From Alphaproteobacteria bacterium (GTDB lineage: Bacteria; Pseudomonadota; Gammaproteobacteria; Burkholderiales; Burkholderiaceae_C): DNA of 64,000 nucleotides. Shown one piece after another: positions 25,459-34,251 of this stretch. Position numbers and translations under genes: made by a program. Numbering within the stretch: the first letter of the stretch is position 1; every line of letters begins with the position of its first letter. Location of the stretch: NCBI GenBank assembly GCA_030054175.1, contig JASGCM010000005.1, forward strand, positions 62,001-126,000. The letters run 5' to 3'. Below the pieces are notes generated by a model. It was not told the DNA's origin. It did no database searches and saw nothing but the letters and a program-made list of their open reading frames with translations.

Positions 25459-25518
25459 GGTAGAAAAAACGGGGCTTTTCGGGCCCGGATAGAAGGAATA
25501 AACGATTTTACCCTGATC

Positions 25519-26766
25519 TCAGGCGATCAGGGCGGCGGCGCTGGTGCGGTGGCTGGCGGTATCGACCAAGACCAGCGCACCCAGACCGCGCGAGCCGGCG
25601 TAGGGTAACAGCGGAATGTCTTGCTGCAATTGCAGATGGACCAAGCCAATTTCGTTGGGCTGCAAAGCTTCGGCCGCGACGGGTTCAAGGGTTTGAATGT
25701 CCAAGCGATGTTCAATGGCCATGACTCGCGCCTTGACCCAGCGCCGACCATGCAAGGCCCAATACACCCGCCCCGCTTGCAAAGGGGAGTCATCCATCCA
25801 GGCGACAGTGGCTTGGATGTCCCGGCGGGTCTGCAAGCCGGTCTCGGCCAACAGCCAGTCCCCGCGCGAGACATCGACCTCGCGGTCAAGCACGACGCCT
25901 GCGCTATGGCCTTCAATGTGCATGCATTCACGCCGCACTGCATCGAGCAATCGGGCCACGGTGGCGGTTTGGCCGCTGGGGAAGACCCGTACGGTTTGTC
26001 CGACTTGCAAGGTGCCGCAAGCCAATCGGCCCCAGAACACCCGGCGACTGGTGCGGGTCTCGGCCGAGTCGTGGTTTTTCTCGACCCATTGCACCGGGAA
26101 GGCCAAAGGCAAGTCTGCGTCATGAGGGATGTTGGGCAGGCCCTCGAGCAGGGCCAGCAGGCTAGGGCCTTGATAGCCGCACCAACCTTGTTGGGGTTCG
26201 ACCACATTCCAGCCTCGCAGGGCGGACAGCGGCACGATGGCGCGCGGTTCGAAACCAGCGCCCAAGGCAAAAGCCAGCAGGGCTTCACGGATGCGCTCAA
26301 AGGCCAATGCGGCGTCGGCGACCGCATCGAGTTTGTTGACCGCAAAGACCAGCGAGGGCACGCGCAAGCGGTGCGCCAACAGGCTGTGGCGCCGGGTCTG
26401 CGGCAGCAGCGACACCACGTCGGTGCTGGTGTCAATTTTTGTCGCATCCACCAACACCACGGCGGCGTCGGCCGTGCTGGCCGCAGTCACCATGTTGCGG
26501 GTGTACTGCTCGTGGCCGGGGGCGTCGCCAATGATGAATTTGCGCGTGGCGGTGCTGAAGTAGCGATAAGCCACGTCGATGGTGATGCCTTGCTCGCGCT
26601 CGGCGCTCAGGCCATCTGTCAGCAGGGCGAGATCGGTTTGACCTGAACGTTGCACGCCAGCCAATTGGTCGGACAAGACGGCTTGGGTGTCGACCAAAAG
26701 GCGACCGATCAGCGTGCTTTTGCCGTCATCGACCGAACCGCAGGTGATGAATTTGAGGGCGTCCAT
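25519..26766 (-). CDS. cysN: Sulfate adenylyltransferase subunit 1 (GTPase)
   Basis: 415 residues. GTP hydrolysis by this EF-Tu-like subunit drives APS formation by CysD. G-motifs: GSVDDGKST (P-loop, ~10-18), switch EREQGITIDVAYRYF, DAPGHEQYTRNM and NKLD; two beta-barrel domains follow. No APS-kinase (CysC) domain is fused, in keeping with an APS-type reductase next door. The start overlaps the cysD stop (ATGA). Last gene of the cysI-DUF934-cysH-cysD-cysN operon. Confidence 0.94.
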   Translation of the reverse strand: MDALKFITCGSVDDGKSTLIGRLLVDTQAVLSDQLAGVQRSGQTDLALLTDGLSAEREQGITIDVAYRYFSTATRKFIIGDAPGHEQYTRNMVTAASTADAAVVLVDATKIDTSTDVVSLLPQTRRHSLLAHRLRVPSLVFAVNKLDAVADAALAFERIREALLAFALGAGFEPRAIVPLSALRGWNVVEPQQGWCGYQGPSLLALLEGLPNIPHDADLPLAFPVQWVEKNHDSAETRTSRRVFWGRLACGTLQVGQTVRVFPSGQTATVARLLDAVRRECMHIEGHSAGVVLDREVDVSRGDWLLAETGLQTRRDIQATVAWMDDSPLQAGRVYWALHGRRWVKARVMAIEHRLDIQTLEPVAAEALQPNEIGLVHLQLQQDIPLLPYAGSRGLGALVLVDTASHRTSAAALIA

Positions 26767-27698
26767 CAGAAGTACCCATCCATTTTGCGTTTTTCCATCG
26801 AGGCGTCTGAAGTTTGGTCGTCCATGCGTGTGGCGCCGCGCTCGCTGACTTCGGCCGCCAAAGTCTCGCGCACGATTTCCGCCGGTGTGGCGGCGTCACT
26901 CAGCACCGGGCAGGTGCAGGTGATATCGCCGACGGTGCGAAAGCGCACGCGCTGACTTTGCACGATCTCGTCAGGTTTGGCAGGTGTGATTTCGGTGACC
27001 GGCACCCACAGGCCGCGCCGGTGCACCACGCTGCGTTCGTGGCTGTAATAGAGGGAGGGCAATTCGATTTGTTCGCGGTCGATGTACTGCCACACGTCCA
27101 GCTCGGTCCAGTTGGAAATGGGAAAGACGCGGAAGTGTTCGCCGGGTTGCAAGCGGGTGTTGAACTGTGTCCACAGCTCGGGGCGTTGGTCTTTGGGCTG
27201 CCATTGGCCGAAGCTGTCCCGGTGACTGAAGACGCGCTCCTTGGCGCGGGCCTTTTCCTCGTCACGGCGGGCGCCGCCGATCAGGGCATCGAAGCGGAAC
27301 TCTTCGATGGCTTCGAGCAAGGTCACCGATTGGTGGGCATTGCGGCTTTCGCTCGGATGGGCCAGGCGCACGGCGCCCCGGCGCATCGAGTCTTCCACGC
27401 TGCGGACGATCAGGTCGGCGCCAAGCTTGGCCGCACGCCGATCTCGGAACTCGGTGACCTCGGGGAAGTTGTGCCCGGTGTCGATCATCAGCAAGGGGTA
27501 GGGCAGTCGACCATGGCCAAAGGCCTTCTCGGCGCAACGCAGCATGACCAGCGAATCTTTGCCGCCCGAGAACAACAGGGTGGGACGCTCAAAGACTGCC
27601 GCCACCTCGCGCAAAATGAAAATGGTTTCCTCTTCCAATGCGTCCAGGTGGCTGTTACCCAGGGCGCGCAGGTGTTCGGTGTCGGTGCGGGCGTTCAT
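26766..27698 (-). CDS. cysD: Sulfate adenylyltransferase subunit 2
   Basis: 310-residue ATP pyrophosphatase-type subunit that adenylates sulfate to APS with CysN. Motifs are the PP-loop LLFSGGKDSLVML, LLMIDTGHNFPEV, GGARRDEEKARAKERVFS, and the C-terminal RFRTVGDITCTCPV. Start at 27698 overlaps the cysH stop (ATGA). Ends with KRKMDGYF, the usual CysD tail. Confidence 0.95.
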   Translation of the reverse strand: MNARTDTEHLRALGNSHLDALEEETIFILREVAAVFERPTLLFSGGKDSLVMLRCAEKAFGHGRLPYPLLMIDTGHNFPEVTEFRDRRAAKLGADLIVRSVEDSMRRGAVRLAHPSESRNAHQSVTLLEAIEEFRFDALIGGARRDEEKARAKERVFSHRDSFGQWQPKDQRPELWTQFNTRLQPGEHFRVFPISNWTELDVWQYIDREQIELPSLYYSHERSVVHRRGLWVPVTEITPAKPDEIVQSQRVRFRTVGDITCTCPVLSDAATPAEIVRETLAAEVSERGATRMDDQTSDASMEKRKMDGYF

Positions 27699-28438
27699 GC
27701 TGTCCTTTGATGCAGGCCACATTCTTTGGCCGATTCTTCTTCCCACCACCAGCGGCCGGCGCGAAAGGGTTCGCCCAGGCTGATGGCGCGGGTGCAGGGG
27801 GCGCAGCCGATGCTGGGGTAGAAGTCATCGTGCAGCGGGTTGTAGTCGATCTTTTCTTGGGCGATGTAATGCCAAACATCGCCCAAGGTCCAATGGGCCA
27901 AGGGGTTGTATTTGACGCGGCCGGTCGAGGCCTGTTCGCTGTCATCGATGTCGGGCACTTCGGCGCGGGCATCGGACTGTTCGCGGCGCAAGCCGGTTAC
28001 CCAAGCGGTCTGACCATTCAGGGCCCGTGCCAGGGGTTCGAGCTTGCGAACCCGACAGCAGTCTTTGCGCAAGTCGATACTTTGGTGGATCGCGTTTTGT
28101 CCATGCTTGGCCACCCATTGGATGACTTGGCTCGGCTCGGGTCGATGCACCTCCATGTCAAGACGGCCTGCGGCCTGTTGACGCTCGAGCAAGGCCAAGG
28201 TCTGATGGTGCAGGGCGCCAGTGTCAAGCACGAAGACCCGAATGGGTAGGCCGAGTTTCGCAATCAGGTGGCTGATGACCACATCCTCCGCCCCCAGGCT
28301 GGAGGCTTGCTTGATCTGGACATGGTCATGGCTGGCCTGCTGTAACAGTTCTTGGCTGTGGCGAAGATTGTGCGCGAAGTCGGAGCTGGCCTGGGCCAAT
28401 CGTTGACAGGCGCTGGGTTGGGTAGCCAGGGGATTCAT
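27695..28438 (-). CDS. cysH: Adenylylsulfate (APS) reductase, assimilatory
   Basis: 247 residues. Reduces activated sulfate to sulfite with thioredoxin. It carries the [4Fe-4S] cysteine set C127-C128 (KDCCRVRK) and C212-x2-C215 (GCAPCT), which marks APS reductases, together with the catalytic C-terminal ECGLH motif (C240). The PP-loop-derived region SSLGAEDVVIS is present. The absence of cysC in the cluster fits direct use of APS. Overlaps DUF934 upstream and cysD downstream by four bases each. Confidence 0.93.
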   Translation of the reverse strand: MNPLATQPSACQRLAQASSDFAHNLRHSQELLQQASHDHVQIKQASSLGAEDVVISHLIAKLGLPIRVFVLDTGALHHQTLALLERQQAAGRLDMEVHRPEPSQVIQWVAKHGQNAIHQSIDLRKDCCRVRKLEPLARALNGQTAWVTGLRREQSDARAEVPDIDDSEQASTGRVKYNPLAHWTLGDVWHYIAQEKIDYNPLHDDFYPSIGCAPCTRAISLGEPFRAGRWWWEEESAKECGLHQRTA

Positions 28439-28800
28439 GCGAGCGACCTGCGGGCAAACACTGGCTGGGATTCTGTGGCATCGCCCTGATAAGCCGGCAA
28501 AGGCAGGGACAGCACGTGTTGTGCCGTCGCCAGAGTTTGGTCAGCACGCAGCACGGCACTGCTGAATCCGCAGCGGCGCATGAGGATGAGTTGGTCGGCC
28601 AACACGTCGCCGATGGCCCGAATCTCGCCCTGAAAGCCGCGGCGGCGCAGCACATGGGCTTGGCTGTAGGCGCGGCCATCGGTGAATTTCGGAAAGTGCA
28701 GTTCAATGCGGGTGACGCCCTGCAAGTCGATTGCCAATGCGTCGGCGGTGTTGTCCAGCCGGAGCGCGTCGTCGTGGGGTGAGGTGGTGAACAGTTTCAT
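28435..28800 (-). CDS. DUF934 family protein of sulfite reduction operon
   Basis: 121 residues. Matches DUF934 proteins, small partners always found beside cysI in proteobacteria (IELHFPKFTDGRAYSQAHVLRRRGF, GDVLADQLILMRRCGF). The role is not established; it is often described as a probable sulfite-reduction accessory. Start at 28800, ten bases after cysI; its stop overlaps cysH. Confidence 0.85.
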   Translation of the reverse strand: MKLFTTSPHDDALRLDNTADALAIDLQGVTRIELHFPKFTDGRAYSQAHVLRRRGFQGEIRAIGDVLADQLILMRRCGFSSAVLRADQTLATAQHVLSLPLPAYQGDATESQPVFARRSLA

Positions 28801-28810
28801 GGTGCGGCGT

Positions 28811-30604
28811 TCAGTCTTCGGTGCTGCGAGCGGTGATGTGGCGAACCGCTTGGGTGGCTTCGTGGAAGGGGTCGTGCCCAATGCGTCGCAATGCATCAAT
28901 AAAGTGCTCTTTTTCGAGCCTGTGATGGACATAGGTGGTCAATAAAGCCTCGATGGCTTCGGGCACTTCAGCGGCTGCAAACGAGGGGCCGACGACCTTG
29001 CCGGGTTGAGCCTCGCCACTCAGTCGGCTGCCGTCCGATCCTCCCAGGGTGATTTGGTACCACTCTTGACCATCTTTGTCGACGCCCAGAATGCCAATGT
29101 GGCCGCTGTGGTGGTGACCGCAAGAGTTGATGCAACCGCTGATGTGCAAGTCGATTGGGCCCAAGTCATCGAGTTCATCGAGGTCTTGGTAACGCGCCAG
29201 GATGGATTCGGCCAAGGGCAGGGAACGGGCGTTGGCCAAAGCGCAATAGTCGCCGCCAGGGCAGGCGATGATGTCTGACAACAAACCGATGTTGGGTCGT
29301 GCCAAGCCCAGTCGACGGGCTTCGCGCCAGAGTTCGGGCAATTGGTCGCAGGGCACCCACGGCAGCAGTAGGTTTTGTTCGTGCGTCACGCGCGCTTCGC
29401 CGGCAGAGTAGCGTTCGGCCAATTCGGCAGCAGCGTCCAGTTGATCGGCGCTGGCGTCACCCGGCGCTTGGCCAGGCCGTTTGAATGACAGGGTCACGGC
29501 GCGCCAATCGGGGTTGCGGTGGGCGCTGACGTTGCGTTGCAACCAGCGCGAGAACTCGGTGTCATCTTCGGCGGCCGCGCGCAGGATGCGTGCCATTTTG
29601 GCGTCGGCACTGGCGCGGTCGCAAAACGCTGCGGGCAGCTCGAAGTGGGCTTGAACACGGTTCAGTTCATCGTCGCTGATGCGGTGCGCGGCACCATGGT
29701 CGATGACCCGTTGGTACTCTTCGTTGACCTCGTGAGTGAAACGTTCACCCTCGGCCTTGATCAGGATTTTGATGCGGGCTTTGTAGATGTTGTCGCGACG
29801 ACCCCATCTGTTGTAGGTCCGCACCAAGGCCTCGAGGTAATTCAGGATGTCGCGGGCTGGCAGAAAATCGCGCAGAACCCTGCCAATGACGGGGGTGCGG
29901 CCCATGCCGCCACCGGCTTGAACCCGAAAACCCAGTTCGCCTTGCGCGTTGCGCAGCAGACGCAAGCCGACATCGTGCCAACCTGTGGCGACCCGGTCTT
30001 CCTCGGCGCCGGTGATGGCGATTTTGAATTTGCGCGGCAGAAACGCGAACTCGGGGTGCAGGGTGCTCCACTGGCGCATGATCTCGGCCCAGGGGCGCGG
30101 GTCGGCGACTTCGTCAGGGGCGATGCCGGCCAGTGCGTCGCTGGTGATGTTGCGAATGCAATTGCCGCTGGTCTGGATGCCGTGCATATCGACCGAGGCC
30201 AACAAGTCCATCACGTCGGCGCTGCGCTCAAGTGGAATCCAGTTGAACTGGACGTTTTGACGGGTGGTGAAGTGGCCCACGCCGTGCACCAGGGGCGGGG
30301 CCGGGCGGATCGGATCGATGGCGTTTTGCGTGATTTGTGCATGTTGCAACACGTCCGCATCGGGTTGATCAAACTCGCGGGCGATGCGCGCCAGCACCCG
30401 CAATTGGCGGCTGTTGATCTCGCCGTAGGGCACGGCGACCCGCAGCATGGGGGCATAGCGTTGCACATACCAACCGTTTTGCAAGCGCAAGGGGCGAAAG
30501 TCATCGGCGGCCAACTCACCCTTCAGGTGGCGTTGCAGTTGGTCTCGGTACTGGGCCGCGCGCTGACGCACGGCGGTTCGGTCGAATTCGGTGTAGGCGT
30601 ACAT
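28811..30604 (-). CDS. cysI: Nitrite/sulfite reductase hemoprotein subunit
   Basis: 597-residue siroheme/[4Fe-4S] enzyme that reduces sulfite to sulfide by six electrons. Two ferredoxin-like half domains (e.g. the first around GWYVQRYAPMLRVAVPYG) alternate with siroheme domains. Cluster and siroheme cysteines lie in IIACPGGDYCALA and ISGCINSCGHHHSGH. No CysJ flavoprotein is seen, so electrons may come from ferredoxin via FdxA and the reductase encoded downstream. First gene of the sulfate operon; an AT-rich region with a palindrome lies upstream. Confidence 0.92.
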   Translation of the reverse strand: MYAYTEFDRTAVRQRAAQYRDQLQRHLKGELAADDFRPLRLQNGWYVQRYAPMLRVAVPYGEINSRQLRVLARIAREFDQPDADVLQHAQITQNAIDPIRPAPPLVHGVGHFTTRQNVQFNWIPLERSADVMDLLASVDMHGIQTSGNCIRNITSDALAGIAPDEVADPRPWAEIMRQWSTLHPEFAFLPRKFKIAITGAEEDRVATGWHDVGLRLLRNAQGELGFRVQAGGGMGRTPVIGRVLRDFLPARDILNYLEALVRTYNRWGRRDNIYKARIKILIKAEGERFTHEVNEEYQRVIDHGAAHRISDDELNRVQAHFELPAAFCDRASADAKMARILRAAAEDDTEFSRWLQRNVSAHRNPDWRAVTLSFKRPGQAPGDASADQLDAAAELAERYSAGEARVTHEQNLLLPWVPCDQLPELWREARRLGLARPNIGLLSDIIACPGGDYCALANARSLPLAESILARYQDLDELDDLGPIDLHISGCINSCGHHHSGHIGILGVDKDGQEWYQITLGGSDGSRLSGEAQPGKVVGPSFAAAEVPEAIEALLTTYVHHRLEKEHFIDALRRIGHDPFHEATQAVRHITARSTED

Positions 30605-30639
30605 GGTGGTTTCAAAAGGAACCCCTGCACTTTAGCTTT

Positions 30640-30700
30640 TTTATATGCGAAAACAAACGATATATTTGTTTGACTTATATTCTTATTGAAATATATAGAC
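30640..30700 (-). promoter_or_regulatory. AT-rich cys operon promoter region with inverted repeat
   Basis: The 99-base gap between mnmC and cysI is strongly AT-rich against a GC-rich background. It contains the perfect inverted repeat AAACAAA / TTTGTTT (30651-30671, 7-base spacer) and a second weaker one just upstream (ATATT / AATAT). Such AT-rich sites suit binding by CysB, whose gene lies at 39.3 kb. The promoter elements themselves could not be fixed. Confidence 0.45.
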
Positions 30701-30703
30701 CCA

Positions 30704-32542
30704 TTAAACGGAGCGCAGGCTGCTGAGCGCGGCCCGCAAAGGCTGAGGCATGGCGTCCGTGCTGCGGGTGATTTGGGCGGCCAGGAGTTCGCCGCACAAA
30801 CTGCCCAGGGTCAAACCCCGGGCGCCCAAACCCGCCAGCACCCAGAGCCCCGCACCACCGCGGTGGGGCAAGGGGCCCACCCAAGGCAGTCGGTCGGGCA
30901 CTGTGGCACGCACGCCCACCCAAGCCCCCCATTGTGGTTGCGGCGGCAGCTGCAAGATGCTGTCAGCGGCCAGGCGTTGCCAGCGCTGAGCGTTCAAATC
31001 CTGATCCTCGGGGCGGTAGACCGGGAGGTCGAGGCTGCGGTCGAAGCTGGAGCCCACCATCCAATGTGGCAGGCCTTGCCAGGGGATGGCTGGCAGCAGG
31101 CTGCCATCGCCATTGCGAGGGCGTTTTGGCCAGGTGGCGGGCACCGGGTTGGGGCAAGGGCCCAGGCTGAGTTGACCACGCACCGCCTGCATGCGCAGTG
31201 TGTGTCCCAGGGGCTTGAGCAAGTGGGCACTGGCCGTGCCCAAAGCGACGACCAGATTCGAGCCGACCTGCATGCTGCGGCCTGTGCGCTCATGCAAGAC
31301 CCAGCCCTGGGCTTGGCGTTGGATTCCGGTGATGTCCCAACCCGCCATCGTTTCAATGACTGGGTGATCCAGCAGATGGCGGACCAAGGCCCTGGGTTGT
31401 ACCCAAGCGGCATGCGGCTGGTGCCAGCCCCCGGGGATGTCTTGCCACCAATCGGCGCGCCACGGGCTCAAGTCGGTGTCGGAGGGTTGCCAGCCTTTGC
31501 TCAGCGCGTGGTCTTCAGGCGGTTGGCGACTGGCCTTGGCGCCCAGCAGCATTTCATCCAGACCCTCGGTGCCCCAGTCCTGTCCGGGTCTCAGCTGCTT
31601 CAATCTCGACAGGGTGTGGCGCAGACCCATGCGCGTCAAGCGAGACAGGGCCTGGTCATCCCCGCTGGTGTGGCAGGCCACCAGCCCGGCGGGCAAGCCC
31701 GATGCGCCTGCGGCCGGTCCAATGGCGTCGATGACGCGCACCGGCCAGCCGCGTTCGGCCAAGGCGCGGGCGACACTGGCACCGGCCAGCCCGGCTCCGA
31801 GCACGCAAACCAGAGAAGGGTGCAGGTCATCTGCAATGCCCGGCCAGAGCGCCTGCAGGCATTTCTTTTTAGGGGGCAGTCCCGGGCGTTTGATCACTTG
31901 CAGGCCCAAAGACACCAAGGTGCTGGTGACGGCGCTGGCCACGCACCACGTGGCCCAGTATGCGCCGCGTCGGCTCAGGCGAGTCAATTCGCGCAGCACA
32001 TCGGCACTCCACATGCCGGGGTTGGCGCGGGGGCTGAAACCATCCAAATAAACGCTGTGGGCCTGAAAGTCGAGTTGTGTCAGGCTTGTGGCGCTGTCGC
32101 CCACCACCAGGTCCAGCACCACGGCGCCGCTGTCAAAGCTGAGTCGATGCACCCCTGGTAGCAGGCCCCACCAGGACAGGGCCAGTTGGCGCGCCAAGTC
32201 ATGCAATTCAGGCCAGGCGCGGGTGCTGCGGATCAAGTCTTCGGGGTCGACGGGGTGTGATTCGGTTGCGATGTAGTGCAGTCGCGTGGGCCGATCGGGG
32301 TCTTGTTGCCAAGCCTGCCAAGTGGCGAGGAAATTCAGGCCCAGACCGAAGCCATTTTCCAGCACGCACCATCCGGGTTGTCGTTTCCACACGGCCTGAT
32401 CGCCCCGCAACCGGCAACCTTCCAGAAAAACATGTCTGGCCTGTTCCAGACCACGATCACCGATGCGTCCTCGACTGCGATAGATGTCGGGGTACAGGGT
32501 GCTGTGTGGCAAGCCTTCATTGTCCCAACTCACCACCGGCAT
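30704..32542 (-). CDS. mnmC: Bifunctional tRNA 5-methylaminomethyl-2-thiouridine synthesis protein
   Basis: 612 residues with two domains. The N-terminal ~235 residues are the SAM methyltransferase (WCVLENGFGLGLNFLATW, then VYLDGFSPRANPGMW). The C-terminal FAD oxidase starts at VCVLGAGLAGASVARALAERG and ends with LAGLGARGLTLGSLCGELLAA. Together they convert cmnm5U to mnm5U at the tRNA wobble base. Length matches the family (~660, slightly short). Followed on the same strand by cysI but with a clear gap and AT-rich promoter between. Confidence 0.93.
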   Translation of the reverse strand: MPVVSWDNEGLPHSTLYPDIYRSRGRIGDRGLEQARHVFLEGCRLRGDQAVWKRQPGWCVLENGFGLGLNFLATWQAWQQDPDRPTRLHYIATESHPVDPEDLIRSTRAWPELHDLARQLALSWWGLLPGVHRLSFDSGAVVLDLVVGDSATSLTQLDFQAHSVYLDGFSPRANPGMWSADVLRELTRLSRRGAYWATWCVASAVTSTLVSLGLQVIKRPGLPPKKKCLQALWPGIADDLHPSLVCVLGAGLAGASVARALAERGWPVRVIDAIGPAAGASGLPAGLVACHTSGDDQALSRLTRMGLRHTLSRLKQLRPGQDWGTEGLDEMLLGAKASRQPPEDHALSKGWQPSDTDLSPWRADWWQDIPGGWHQPHAAWVQPRALVRHLLDHPVIETMAGWDITGIQRQAQGWVLHERTGRSMQVGSNLVVALGTASAHLLKPLGHTLRMQAVRGQLSLGPCPNPVPATWPKRPRNGDGSLLPAIPWQGLPHWMVGSSFDRSLDLPVYRPEDQDLNAQRWQRLAADSILQLPPQPQWGAWVGVRATVPDRLPWVGPLPHRGGAGLWVLAGLGARGLTLGSLCGELLAAQITRSTDAMPQPLRAALSSLRSV

Positions 32543-32551
32543 GGCGCGGAC

Positions 32552-32824
32552 TCAGGCTTGGGGTGGGACGTAGCCTTGGGCCTGGTCGGCACCGGTGCCA
32601 AAGAAATGGTTTTCCATTTGTCGCGCCAGATACTGGCGGGCGCGTTGGTCGGCCAGGTTCAGGCGGTTTTCATTGACCAGCATGGTCTGATGGCGCAGCC
32701 AATCGCCCCAGGCCTGCTTGCTGACGTTTTCCCAAATGCGTTTGCCCAGTTCTCCGGGATATGGCGGGAAATCGAGACCTTCGGCGTCGGTGCCTAGTTT
32801 GATGCATTTGACGGTGCGTGCCAT
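32552..32824 (-). CDS. yggX: Oxidative damage protection / Fe(II)-trafficking protein YggX
   Basis: 90 residues. Starts [11 protein letters not shown] and contains the hallmark [20 protein letters not shown] and [18 protein letters not shown]. YggX proteins protect iron-sulfur clusters from oxidants and affect iron traffic. Start fixed by AAGGA upstream of 32824. Lies between argA and mnmC on the same strand. Confidence 0.94.
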   Translation of the reverse strand: MARTVKCIKLGTDAEGLDFPPYPGELGKRIWENVSKQAWGDWLRHQTMLVNENRLNLADQRARQYLARQMENHFFGTGADQAQGYVPPQA

Positions 32825-32835
32825 GGGTTTGTCCT

Positions 32836-34182
32836 TCAGATGTTTTTGACCAAGACCAAGCTTCTGCGGTCCCAGTTGTATTTGCGTTTGCGCGATTCGG
32901 GCAGCCAATCGGGGTCGACCTGGACAAAACCGCGTTTGAGAAACCAGTGGGTGGTTCGGGTGGTGAGAACGAAGATGGATTTCAAACCCAGAGCCCGGGC
33001 CCGATGCTCGATGCGCTTGAGTATTTTCTCGCCATCGCCTTGGCCTTGCGATTGTGGGGAAACTGTCAGCGCAGCCATCTCGGCGCAGCCCGACTCGGGG
33101 TAGGGGTAAAGGGCGGCGCAGCCAAAAATCACGCCGTCGTGGTCAATGACAGTGTATTGCTCGATGTCGCGCTCGATCTCGGTGCGATCGCGTCGCACCA
33201 GGGTGCCATTTTTCTCGAAGGGTTCGATCAGTTGCAAGATGCCGCCTACGTCTTCGTGGGTGGCTTCGCGCAGCTCTTCGAGTTTTTCATCGACCACCAT
33301 GGTGCCAATGCCATCGTGCATGTAGATTTCCAGCAGCAAGGCTCCGTCGACCGCGAAGGGCAGGATGTGGCTGCGCTCGACGCCTGCTTCGCAGGCCTTG
33401 ACACAATGTTGCAGGTAAAAGGCCATGTCAGAGGGGTCGTTGGGCGCTGGCAAGCCAGTCAACAGACGCTTGGCGTCGGCCAGCGAGAGTTCGGTATCAA
33501 TGGGGTTGTCGTCGGCCGCTGCTTCGTTGGGACGCTGGCGGATTCCGGGGGTTTCTGTGACGAACAACAGTTTGTCGGCTTGCAGCGCGATGGCCACCGA
33601 GGTGGCGACCTCTTCCATGGTCAGGTTGAAGGCTTCGCCGGTCGGCGAAAAGCCCAGGGGCGAGAGCAAGACCAGGGAGCCGGCGTTCAGGGTTTGGGTG
33701 ATGCCAGCCACGTCAACCTTGCGCACCAAGCCCGAATGCTGGAAGTCGACGCCGTCGACGATGCCCACCGGTCGGGCGGTGAGGAAGTTTCCCGAAATGA
33801 CCCGCACCGTGGCGCCGGCCATGGGGGTGTTGGGCAAGCCCATGCTGAATGCGGCTTCGATTTCGTAACGCAGTTGACCGGCCGCCTCTTGGGCGCAATC
33901 GAGTGCCACCTCATCGGTGATGCGCATGCCGTGCGAGTAACGGGCCTCGTGACCCTTCAGACGCAGTTGCTCGTTGACTTGGGGTCGAAAGCCGTGCACC
34001 AGAACAATTTTCACGCCCATGCTCTGAATCAGGGCGATGTCTTGCGCCAAGTGGGGCATCTTGCCCGCCTGCAAGGCTTCACCGGCCACCCCCACCACAA
34101 AGGTCTTGCCCCGGTGCATGTGGATGTAGGGTGCCACCGAGCGGAACCAGGGCACGAAGGTGAAGTTGAAAACAGCGGACAT
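32836..34182 (-). CDS. argA: N-acetylglutamate synthase, kinase-like plus GNAT domains
   Basis: 448 residues. First step of arginine synthesis. N-terminal amino-acid-kinase-like domain ([55 protein letters not shown]), then a C-terminal GNAT acetyltransferase ([43 protein letters not shown]). Start at 34182 ([19 protein letters not shown]) fits the family. Probably feedback-inhibited by arginine through the kinase-like domain. Divergent from hrpA. Confidence 0.94.
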   Translation of the reverse strand: MSAVFNFTFVPWFRSVAPYIHMHRGKTFVVGVAGEALQAGKMPHLAQDIALIQSMGVKIVLVHGFRPQVNEQLRLKGHEARYSHGMRITDEVALDCAQEAAGQLRYEIEAAFSMGLPNTPMAGATVRVISGNFLTARPVGIVDGVDFQHSGLVRKVDVAGITQTLNAGSLVLLSPLGFSPTGEAFNLTMEEVATSVAIALQADKLLFVTETPGIRQRPNEAAADDNPIDTELSLADAKRLLTGLPAPNDPSDMAFYLQHCVKACEAGVERSHILPFAVDGALLLEIYMHDGIGTMVVDEKLEELREATHEDVGGILQLIEPFEKNGTLVRRDRTEIERDIEQYTVIDHDGVIFGCAALYPYPESGCAEMAALTVSPQSQGQGDGEKILKRIEHRARALGLKSIFVLTTRTTHWFLKRGFVQVDPDWLPESRKRKYNWDRRSLVLVKNI

Positions 34183-34251
34183 GGGCGTCGGGAATGCAGT
34201 GCAGGGGATAATCACCGATTGTCCATCAAACCAGCGCTATTTTTCAGCCCC

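Noticed and set aside
32818-34250. Long open frame on the plus strand continuous with hrpA
   Set aside because: It is antisense to argA, whose residues match the family throughout. hrpA homology begins only near the GTG at 34252.
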